Of a DNA stretch of 64,000 bases, positions 57,556 to 64,000 are shown in pieces (positions within the stretch are counted from its first letter, which is position 1; each line of letters starts with the position of its first letter). Both the position numbers and the translations under genes were made by a program. Below the pieces are notes generated by a model. It was given only the letters and a program-made list of their open reading frames with translations. It did not search any database and was not told the DNA's origin. Location: positions 62,001-126,000 of the IMG/VR virus record IMGVR_UViG_3300046008_000242, one strand, 5' to 3'. Source of the stretch: a virus.

Positions 57556-58134
57556 TTGATATTTCAGCAGAAGGAGATGCTGGTAGATATATTTCGGATT
57601 CCACCGTACAACGTAAATTTGATATAATCAAACATGTTGAAAAGAAAGGAACAATGGATGCATATGTAATTTTATTGACGAAAACAAAAGGAATGGCTGG
57701 GTGTATATTCCATCTATTCGTAAAGAAGATGGAGCTAAGATTTATTATGTTGCATGTTTGGTTAATTTTAAACATCCATTGATTGAAAAATTACCAAAAG
57801 AATTGAAACATAAAAACAATTACAAATATCAACCGTGGCAACTGTTCCGAATTTAGAGGGGATGGGATTAGCGTCTGCTGTATATCAAGCGTTGGTTGAC
57901 GATGGGTATGTTATTGTTTCGGATAGTGTACAATATGATGGTGGTAAACAATTATGGAAGAAACTTTCTATATTACCATCTTTAAACGTATTTGTATACG
58001 ATAACTTGACCAGAGATTTCATTAAGGATGATTCTGGTGAGATAATCAATTATAACACTAAAAATTTAACAGATGATAAAATATGGTTACCAAATTCTAA
58101 ATGTAGAAGATTTATTTTGATTGCTCATAAATAA
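57552..58134 (+). pseudogene. GNAT-like-fold protein gene broken by two frameshifts
   Basis: Three reading pieces follow each other: MIDISAEGDAGRYISDSTVQ to LLTKTKG (~57690); then, shifted, NGWVYIPSIRKEDGAKIYYV to NNYKYQPWQ (~57835); then, shifted again, VATVPNLEGMGLASAVYQAL, SDSVQYDGGKQLWKKLS to the stop at 58134. The last piece matches the 40319 family closely. The combined reading makes one sensible protein of ~195 residues. Two single-base indels in AT-rich DNA explain it. Confidence 0.7.
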
Positions 58135-58186
58135 TCCATCTAAAATTCTTCATATGTATTACTATTATACATTGGAGAATACAAAT

Positions 58187-58606
58187 ATGTGGTTATATCA
58201 AGGAATTGAGTTGGATGAGATCCCAGAGGGTAAGATAGGATTTGTATATCTTATCACCAATAAGGTGGACAATAGAAAGTATATTGGAAAGAAACAATTC
58301 TATTCATTTACGTCATCTATGAAGACGGTTACATTGAAAAATGGAACTAAAAAGAAGAAACGAGTGAAGAAGAAAACGGAATCTGATTGGAAGACATACT
58401 TCTCAAGTTCAGACGATCTGAAAGCAGAAGTTGAACAATTAGGTGAGGATAATTACATTAGAGAGATATTACATTTATGTGGTAATCTTGGTAGTCTAGG
58501 ATATCTGGAAGCAAGGGAGCAGATGGATAGACGAGTGTTAGAATCGGACGAATACTTGAATAGACAAATTCAATGTAGAGTCCATCAATTACATGTTAAA
58601 ATATGA
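58187..58606 (+). CDS. GIY-YIG-like putative nuclease
   Basis: 139 residues from MWLYQGIELD (TTGGAGAATACAAAT upstream). GFVYLITNKVDNRKYIGKKQ holds the VYLI...YIG pair of the GIY-YIG fold; TESDWKTYFSSSDDLKAEVE and EILHLCG follow, then an E at LGYLEAREQ that could bind metal. This form is widespread in T4-like phages as a single gene. It may be a homing-like or repair nuclease. Confidence 0.7.
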   Translation: MWLYQGIELDEIPEGKIGFVYLITNKVDNRKYIGKKQFYSFTSSMKTVTLKNGTKKKKRVKKKTESDWKTYFSSSDDLKAEVEQLGEDNYIREILHLCGNLGSLGYLEAREQMDRRVLESDEYLNRQIQCRVHQLHVKI

Positions 58607-59076
58607 AAACTATAATTATGTTATTCTTACTAATTTTATCCGCTGATGTTGCTTCTAACGGCAAACCAAATCCTGTTTTAACTCCTGGAACAATTAATCC
58701 AAGTATATCTCAGGATAACATAGATGAAACTGTTTGCGTTCCTGGATATTCCTCCAAGATTAGACCTTCTTCAAGTTACACCAACAAATTAAAGAAACAA
58801 CAGATTATTGAATACGGATATTCTGAAGTAGATACAAAACATTATGAAGAAGACCATCGAGTTCCATTAAGTGTAGCAGGTAATCCTACAGATCCACATA
58901 ATCTATGGCCTGAACCTTGGGTTGGTGACAAATACTCAGCCAAAGAGAAAGACAAAATTGAGACAGCGGTACATCGATTGTTATGTTCTGGTAAGATTAC
59001 ATTAAAACAGGCTCAACATGTATTCTTAGGAGATTGGACTATCGAGTATCCAAAATTATTACAATCTTTAAAATAA
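58603..59076 (+). CDS. Exported HNH-type nuclease
   Basis: 157 residues. The N-terminus is a signal peptide (MKTIIMLFLLILSADVASNG). Then LTPGTINPSISQDNIDETVC, VPGYSS, YEEDHRVPLSVAGNPTDPHN, LWPEPW and a Cys at LLCSGK form a pattern of small secreted HNH endonuclease-like proteins known in bacteria. DH in EEDHRVPL and N in PHNLWP are the likely catalytic residues. The protein would act in the periplasm or outside. The start overlaps the GIY-YIG-like gene (ATGA). Confidence 0.7.
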   Translation: MKTIIMLFLLILSADVASNGKPNPVLTPGTINPSISQDNIDETVCVPGYSSKIRPSSSYTNKLKKQQIIEYGYSEVDTKHYEEDHRVPLSVAGNPTDPHNLWPEPWVGDKYSAKEKDKIETAVHRLLCSGKITLKQAQHVFLGDWTIEYPKLLQSLK

Positions 59077-59079
59077 TTC

Positions 59080-59107
59080 TTTCGATGTAAAAGATAACCT
59101 TTATAAT
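59080..59107 (+). promoter_or_regulatory. Promoter for the 59157 gene
   Basis: TTTCGA (59080-59085), 16-bp spacer, TATAATAGATT (from 59102). Confidence 0.75.
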
Positions 59108-59156
59108 AGATTCTGAAGTTGAGGAATTCACTCTTAACTAAAACAAAGAAGGTTAT

Positions 59157-59453
59157 ATGAAAACATTAAAAGAAGTTGCTGAATATAAATTTGGATATGA
59201 ATCCACTAAAAACGAGGATTTCAAATCCATAGAAATTACATTAGATGAACAATTTCCGTACATCGGATTCCCAGCAAGAATTATATCTTTATTAGATTCA
59301 CATAATGATAAATCTTCGTATGAAATAATTGATGATAAAACATTATTGGTTAAATTTGACAAACAATCTGTAATTTTATATTCTGGAATAAAAGATAGAG
59401 GTTGGTATCCAGAAGGTGTTTATGTTCTATTAAGAAGTTGGTTGTCTCAATAA
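59157..59453 (+). CDS. Hypothetical protein
   Basis: 98 residues; AAGAAGGTTAT upstream. Unrecognised alpha/beta sequence, aromatic end (RGWYPEGVYVLLRSWLSQ). A one-gene unit between a consensus promoter and a terminator, like 16299 and 33745. Confidence 0.6.
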   Translation: MKTLKEVAEYKFGYESTKNEDFKSIEITLDEQFPYIGFPARIISLLDSHNDKSSYEIIDDKTLLVKFDKQSVILYSGIKDRGWYPEGVYVLLRSWLSQ

Positions 59454-59472
59454 ATTTATTGACAAACATAAG

Positions 59473-59510
59473 AAATCCCATAAGACATTAAATCTTATGG
59501 GATTTTTATT
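59473..59510 (+). terminator. Intrinsic terminator at convergent genes
   Basis: AAATCCCATAAGA pairs with TCTTATGGGATTT, then TTATTG. Confidence 0.9.
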
Positions 59511-59514
59511 GGAT

Positions 59515-59823
59515 TCAGATATGATGTCTCACTAGAACTTTGACTAAACTTTCGCATGTGATAACTTTGTTAGATACATTATTTGTTATGATTACATCAA
59601 AAACCATTTCAGGCGGTTCCAATTCATCTACATCAAATTGGTATTGAGCAATACCCTTTACTGGATCTATAATATTCATATCTTTCAATTTAACAACACC
59701 CATCTTATTCTTCCAACGCAACTTAACAGAAGTCCCATTAAGATCTATCACAGAAGAATTTGCATTATCCATACAGATAACCCGCAACGCAGATTCTGTA
59801 TCTCCTTCAACAAAATTTGCCAT
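59515..59823 (-). CDS. BppU-like N-terminal-domain tail protein
   Basis: 102 residues. FVEGDTESALRVICMDNANS, SVIDLNGTSVKLRWKNKMGV, KDMNIIDPVKGIAQYQFDVD and LEPPEMVFDVII match the small beta-sandwich of baseplate-upper-protein N-termini, which attach fibres or side proteins. Last gene of the right-hand minus tail cassette. Overlaps the gene upstream (TAATG). Confidence 0.6.
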   Translation of the reverse strand: MANFVEGDTESALRVICMDNANSSVIDLNGTSVKLRWKNKMGVVKLKDMNIIDPVKGIAQYQFDVDELEPPEMVFDVIITNNVSNKVITCESLVKVLVRHHI

Positions 59824-61322
59824 TAAAATGTTCCTCTTTTAGTTATTATATTGTTGAAATTCAATTTATTATCTTCAACCGAGTTGAAATAAATCATCAT
59901 CGATAAAATTTTCAAAAATTGTTTAGAATTATAAAATCCAGAAATCCTAGAATTTATTATATTAGAACGCACCGTAACGCCAATAAACAATCCTTCCAAA
60001 TCATTTATCGTAGAAATTAGATTTTCTGACGATAATCCAAACACCAAATTCGCGTCAATAATTCCCAATTCGTTGATAATTGAATTAGATCCAATAGATA
60101 ATGTTCTATCTTGATTCAAATAACCTTGCGATAATGCCCCAGAAACCCCAGTCAATTCTTGTATCTTAGCATTCAACGGTTCAACATTATATACGTATCC
60201 GTTAACAGTTATATTTTGTTGTAATGGTTTTGATATATTTTTACCAAAATTTGACAAATTATTAACAATTAAATTTGAAGATATTCCAAAAGACGAAGTG
60301 ACATTCAATCCATTAATGATAGATGTTAATGAATTTTGTGTAATTTGTCTACCTACATATAAAGATACTCCATTTACATTAGAACTAATAGACAAACCAT
60401 TTACACCTTTACCGACCGTCTTTTCTAGATTACCAGAAATTATATTTGAATTATTGGTATTGATGTTTCTAGAAGTGATTATACCTAAAGAATTTAAATT
60501 TGTTGATGACAAATTATTCAACATTTGTACAACAGAAGAACTTGATGATACAAATGTTCCTAAATTTAAGATTCCGAATACACCTGAGACAGGAGATGTT
60601 ATATCAGATACTGCTCCTATTTGCACGGAATTTAAACCAGATTGTAAATTAATACCATTAACCAATACATTTCTATTTACAACAAAATTGTTTATATTGG
60701 TTTGAGATGATACTGATTGTTGGATAATCTGTAATTGTTTATTGATTGAATTAATGTTTGAATTTATCGATAAAGAATTTAATACATTATTTCTAGATGT
60801 TGTGATTATACCATTACTGGAAATAGAATTTACCGTTGTTATTTGTTTGTTTCTTCCGTTAGAAACATTACCGATAGAAACAGATGAAGATGAACCACCT
60901 ATAGAAACATTTATCGATTTTGAAACATTACCGATAGTTGATGTTGTCGATGTTCCAATTAACGTTAATGACGCAGATTCATCAATTGTAACAGTCAAAC
61001 TTCCTATATTACTCGTTGAATATACAGAAGATACATTTAATGTCGAATTTAATCCAACAGATCCATTATTATTTGATAAAGATAATCCAGTTATAGAAAT
61101 AGATACAGAACATTGTAAATTATTTGTATCGCTGGTAATTAAGTTGGGATTAATTATTTTATCGTTTGATAATTGTAAAGATCCAACACTATTAGTAAGA
61201 TTTCCTCCAACCAAATCAACTGTATATCCACTAACGACAGGAATCTCAACCAACGACCCACCAGATGCAGATAAGTATTTCGATCCGACTGCGAAGCCTG
61301 AAAAGGGATTTAAGTAACTCAT
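59823..61322 (-). CDS. Tail fibre-like repetitive beta protein
   Basis: 499 residues. Low complexity, rich in S, N, I and V, with repeats such as SIGNVS..., SINSNINSINKQ, and NVNGVSLYVGR. A typical fibre/adhesin shaft composition. The N-terminus MSYLNPFSGFAVGSKYLSAS may be a base-attachment part. A conserved C-terminus is not recognised. The start overlaps the beta-helix protein stop (ATGA). AT-rich like the rest of the phage, unlike the two genes upstream. Confidence 0.55.
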   Translation of the reverse strand: MSYLNPFSGFAVGSKYLSASGGSLVEIPVVSGYTVDLVGGNLTNSVGSLQLSNDKIINPNLITSDTNNLQCSVSISITGLSLSNNNGSVGLNSTLNVSSVYSTSNIGSLTVTIDESASLTLIGTSTTSTIGNVSKSINVSIGGSSSSVSIGNVSNGRNKQITTVNSISSNGIITTSRNNVLNSLSINSNINSINKQLQIIQQSVSSQTNINNFVVNRNVLVNGINLQSGLNSVQIGAVSDITSPVSGVFGILNLGTFVSSSSSVVQMLNNLSSTNLNSLGIITSRNINTNNSNIISGNLEKTVGKGVNGLSISSNVNGVSLYVGRQITQNSLTSIINGLNVTSSFGISSNLIVNNLSNFGKNISKPLQQNITVNGYVYNVEPLNAKIQELTGVSGALSQGYLNQDRTLSIGSNSIINELGIIDANLVFGLSSENLISTINDLEGLFIGVTVRSNIINSRISGFYNSKQFLKILSMMIYFNSVEDNKLNFNNIITKRGTF

Positions 61323-62605
61323 GTTAAATAAGCCGCATAGTCAACATGGATTGTTTCGCTTGGGTCACCAACACAAACTCTGACGTAAATGTTACCCGCT
61401 TTGGCAGGTGTGATAGTGAGTTGAAGTTTTTGTTTTACATCTAAACCATTTGTCCACACCACACTTGATGTTGGGTGATTAGTCGTCGCAACAACAGGTG
61501 AGGCTCGTTTATTCGTTCCAAAACTACCTTTATCCGTTGTGCCGAAGAAATCCGCGTCTAACCAAATGTGCGAATCGTTTAATGTTACACCACAAGTCAC
61601 ATCGACATTTACAGTAACAGGTGCGCCAACCGTCTCATTTGGAATCGTGATAATGTCACTTTTAACATAATTCACGGCTTCATTTGCATCGGCGTTAGTG
61701 ATAAATTTCCAACTACACCCTGCCGAACCTTCTGTTGCGCCTGCGTTTTTATAAACGCCACTATCTGCAATAATCATCCCACCTGACATTTCACACTTGT
61801 ATAAATACACGCCGCAATTCCACATCGTTGCGCGGAATTTTGGGTTTATAGGTCGTGTCGCGCCGCAAATGTTGGCCGACCAGCTTGAGGGCATCTTACA
61901 ATTGATAAATTTAACATCACCCGATGACGCATTAGTTGTAGTGATTAGCACAGATGTTGATGCAAAATTTGAAAAATCAAAATCTTTGAATTCAATATCT
62001 GAAACACCTGTTAGATTTAAAAATCCTGTTGGCGTTACTGAACCGGATGCAATGTTCCCACCTTCAAACCGTAACGTGGTGTTACCAGGTGTGATTTTTT
62101 GTGCAGCTTGTCCAAAACGAAATGTGCAGTTCTTAAATTCTATCGAGCTTTCTTGTCCAAACGAAGAATTACCCATAGTAAATGCAGAACCCGTACTTGT
62201 CGTCTGGAGCAAAAGACTACAGTTTTTAAACACTAAATGCGTTTGGTCAACAGTAACAATGAAGTTAGCTGTATTTGTACCTGTTCCGATATTAAAAGAG
62301 ATATTTTCAATATAAGCAACGCCCGAGAACGACATTGAACTTGCGGCTGTTGTCGTGACGGTGGCTGTCGCAGGTACACCGCTCGAATCATTCACGGCAA
62401 CAACTTTGACAGGGTTTCCAAAACTTCCAGCAAAAGCAAAGGTTTGAGAAACTGATAATGATTCAGCGTGCGCTTGGCTCAAATAAATCATATCACCAGC
62501 GACATCAATTGCTGTTGCGCCTGCCAACGTTGCTTTGGCTAACGCCCATGTTCCACCATTATCAGCATCTAAGCCGTCTGTACTTCTGACGTAAATATCA
62601 GGCAT
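61319..62605 (-). CDS. Beta-helix tail spike/fibre protein, GC-rich import
   Basis: 428 residues. MPDIYVRSTDGLDADNGGTW, ATAIDVAGDMIYLSQAH at the start and many short strands (DIEFKDFDF, VKFINCKMP, FKNCTFRFG) indicate a right-handed beta-helix. The C-terminal AGNIYVRVCVGDPSETIHVD looks like a capping domain found in siphophage and podophage tail proteins. GC is near 42% in lines I counted, against ~28% in the gp6-like gene, and codons such as GCG and GGC are common. A likely receptor- or capsule-binding protein gained from another phage. Confidence 0.6.
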   Translation of the reverse strand: MPDIYVRSTDGLDADNGGTWALAKATLAGATAIDVAGDMIYLSQAHAESLSVSQTFAFAGSFGNPVKVVAVNDSSGVPATATVTTTAASSMSFSGVAYIENISFNIGTGTNTANFIVTVDQTHLVFKNCSLLLQTTSTGSAFTMGNSSFGQESSIEFKNCTFRFGQAAQKITPGNTTLRFEGGNIASGSVTPTGFLNLTGVSDIEFKDFDFSNFASTSVLITTTNASSGDVKFINCKMPSSWSANICGATRPINPKFRATMWNCGVYLYKCEMSGGMIIADSGVYKNAGATEGSAGCSWKFITNADANEAVNYVKSDIITIPNETVGAPVTVNVDVTCGVTLNDSHIWLDADFFGTTDKGSFGTNKRASPVVATTNHPTSSVVWTNGLDVKQKLQLTITPAKAGNIYVRVCVGDPSETIHVDYAAYLT

Positions 62606-63035
62606 CTAGCACCTCACCTACTCTTTCGCTCGCTAAAATCCCAGCAATCACTAACGCTTGCAAACCCGCTTGCGTCAACGGGTCATTGCGATAAATCTGC
62701 GTAGTCTTATTAAACACTTCACGAAAATAAACAATGTTTGCATCCGTTGATGCTTGAAACGCAACCCATTCTGCTGGTGATAATCGACGCATTACTTCAA
62801 CAGGTGTTAGAGGAATTTCAAAATTTGTGGCTTCTTGTAATACCCGTTCACGTCTTTGTAATTCAATCTGAATTTGAACACCGCGTTCAAGACACACATC
62901 TTCAATCAAGCTCGCATCAGTTGACAAGTAAGTTTGCAGATACGTCCGACCGTTTGAATCAGTATGTTCTTCCGTAACAAGAATAGAACCATCAGCTTGG
63001 ACACTTTGCGATTTCACTGTTGAGGTAATGTTCAT
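62598..63035 (-). CDS. Tail-associated protein of imported cassette
   Basis: 145 residues. HTDSNGRTYLQTYLSTDASL followed by a helical part (RREERVLQ-type region, MRRLSPAEWVAFQAS) resembles small proteins encoded just before phage spike genes, possibly a chaperone or attachment protein. It overlaps the spike gene and shares its higher GC. GATTAAATC precedes the ATG; TAGGATT supplies the ribosome site. Confidence 0.5.
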   Translation of the reverse strand: MNITSTVKSQSVQADGSILVTEEHTDSNGRTYLQTYLSTDASLIEDVCLERGVQIQIELQRRERVLQEATNFEIPLTPVEVMRRLSPAEWVAFQASTDANIVYFREVFNKTTQIYRNDPLTQAGLQALVIAGILASERVGEVLDA

Positions 63036-63174
63036 GATTTAATCCTAAGTTGGTTGTCTATTATTGTATATAAAATCAATTTCATTTATAATATTCAAAT
63101 AGTTTAGTCAAGTTGACCACCCACATTAAAATTTAGAATAGACATATATTGTTATTTAAATTTTTAGATTATCA

Positions 63175-63633
63175 TTAAGATAATCTAATTAATCCTGTGG
63201 TATCATTGTTCGTCGGCATGGTTAATGTAAATGTACCAGCTGTTACAATTTGACTACCAAATGTATGGACAGATACAGCATTTTTACCAGTTGCTGTGTT
63301 ATTGTAAATCAATACTGCATCAAACGCTGTTGATAATGTCACTCCACTAAAAACGATTGATGCTGACGGAGTTACATATGCTGTACCATTTGATGTTGCT
63401 GGAGCTGTTCCGAATGTGACATTTACCCCACCAGCAGTATATCCAGTACCAGAAACTTCACCAGTGGCAGAATAAGCTGTAGTGGCGGCACCTAATGATG
63501 CTGTAGATAGATACAACGCTGCTTTAAATGTATCTGGGGTTGTTGTTCCTCGAACAACAGATGTTCCGAATGCGTGTAATCCATTCATTAAATCTTGTTT
63601 GAATGAAGTACACATTGACTGAGCGTTGGGCAT
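63175..63633 (-). CDS. Conserved phage tail protein
   Basis: 152 residues. MCTSFKQDLMNGLHAFGTSV, FKAALYLSTASLGAATTAYS, ATGEVSGTGYTAGG match a family found beside fibre genes in many tailed phages; no activity is known. The AT-rich base composition agrees with the phage's own. AAGGAAATAAAT upstream. A 9-bp palindrome (CGATTCTTATAAGAATCG) lies in its leader near 63660-63680. Confidence 0.65.
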   Translation of the reverse strand: MPNAQSMCTSFKQDLMNGLHAFGTSVVRGTTTPDTFKAALYLSTASLGAATTAYSATGEVSGTGYTAGGVNVTFGTAPATSNGTAYVTPSASIVFSGVTLSTAFDAVLIYNNTATGKNAVSVHTFGSQIVTAGTFTLTMPTNNDTTGLIRLS

Positions 63634-63705
63634 ATTTATTTCCTTTGTTGTAATTTTTGTATCGATTCTTATAAGAATCGAAGTTTAAATGCGTCTTTTC
63701 ATGTA

Positions 63706-63900
63706 TTAAAATTTACCAATTTCCGTAGAAGATGTTGTTGATTTAAGAATCAAATCAACATCACGTTTAACTTCTTCCCCTTCTAATCGATAAATTGTTA
63801 TCTTTGAAATTTCAGTTAATGTTTCATTTTGGATTACTTCTTTTTCCAATAATGATTCCTCAATTTCACCTTTTGTTGTTAAAATTAACATATCAGACAA
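63706..63900 (-). CDS. Hypothetical small acidic protein
   Basis: 64 residues; charged (KGEIEESLLEKEVIQNETLT). TAGGAATTGTCTGAT upstream. Unrecognised. First gene of the minus block at the right edge. Confidence 0.5.
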   Translation of the reverse strand: MSDMLILTTKGEIEESLLEKEVIQNETLTEISKITIYRLEGEEVKRDVDLILKSTTSSTEIGKF

Positions 63901-63930
63901 TTCCTATTACGATTCAATAAAATGTTTAAT

Positions 63931-63940
63931 TTTATTTATC
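63931..63940 (-). promoter_or_regulatory. Possible late promoter (GATAAATAAA)
   Basis: The minus strand reads CGATAAATAAAATT about 30 nt before the 63900 start, like other TAAATAA motifs in the window. Confidence 0.35.
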
Positions 63941-64000
63941 GTATTAGAAGATTTATATTTTGTTAAATTACATGAAAAACATAAATGAGATTTTCAAACA

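Noticed and set aside
60298-60705. 135-codon plus-strand ORF opposite the fibre gene, and similar ones at 60742 and 61797
   Set aside because: Mirror frames of repetitive minus-strand fibre genes; no ribosome sites or promoters.

Overview
This 64 kb window is a segment of a large, AT-rich, T4-like contractile-tailed phage (Caudoviricetes, myovirus). Most of it looks close to 30% GC by eye. The T4-type core is recognisable: baseplate wedge proteins like gp25, gp6 and gp8, T4-type RNase H, endonuclease V (DenV), PseT end-repair kinase/phosphatase, the end of a UvsW helicase, gp61-type primase, dCMP deaminase, class I ribonucleotide reductase (NrdA/NrdB) and ThyX. The host cannot be named from this sequence. 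Many plus-strand genes have sigma70-like promoters of the form TTTCGA-N16/17-TATAAT.

Layout. 1-14336 (minus strand) is a late baseplate/tail operon ending in a giant fibre-like protein of at least 2,665 residues that runs off the left edge. 14337-15728 is non-coding and holds three tandem copies of a promoter/hairpin/terminator cassette. 15729-33996 (mainly plus) holds DNA and nucleotide metabolism genes, many small unknowns, two copies of an HNH homing endonuclease beside decayed gene fragments (PhoH, a nucleotidyltransferase), a cytosine methyltransferase and two small minus-strand virion paralogues. 34064-35388 is a second three-copy cassette cluster. 35389-41550 holds a caspase-like protease on the minus strand between two paralogous genes, an inactive-looking ImmA/IrrE-like protein, RNase HI, and a gene pair resembling the 5-hydroxymethyl-dU DNA kinase system. 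41756-51129 holds virion-associated and nucleotidyltransferase/ligase-fold proteins, a Ca-binding-repeat protein and an Ig-domain decoration protein. 51349-59453 holds primase, ThyX, NrdB, NrdA, a decayed GNAT-like gene, a GIY-YIG-like protein and an exported HNH nuclease. 59515-63900 (minus) is a tail-fibre cassette; 61319-63035 inside it has clearly higher GC and looks imported.

How it works together. The plus-strand blocks would supply nucleotides (NrdAB, ThyX, dCMP deaminase, MazG-like), replicate and repair DNA (primase, two RNases H, DenV, PseT) and modify DNA (Dcm, possible thymine hypermodification). The minus-strand blocks would make tail parts late. The most unusual feature is the pair of tandem non-coding cassette arrays. 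Each opens a plus-strand gene block. Four of the six cassettes carry their own promoter and terminator and would make RNAs of about 170-180 nt; the other two run into coding genes. A related stem-loop with a conserved CAATCAACTCTA loop also occurs alone at two other sites. Several genes carry single-base indels, which are either real decay or assembly error. No tRNA gene or CRISPR array was noticed.
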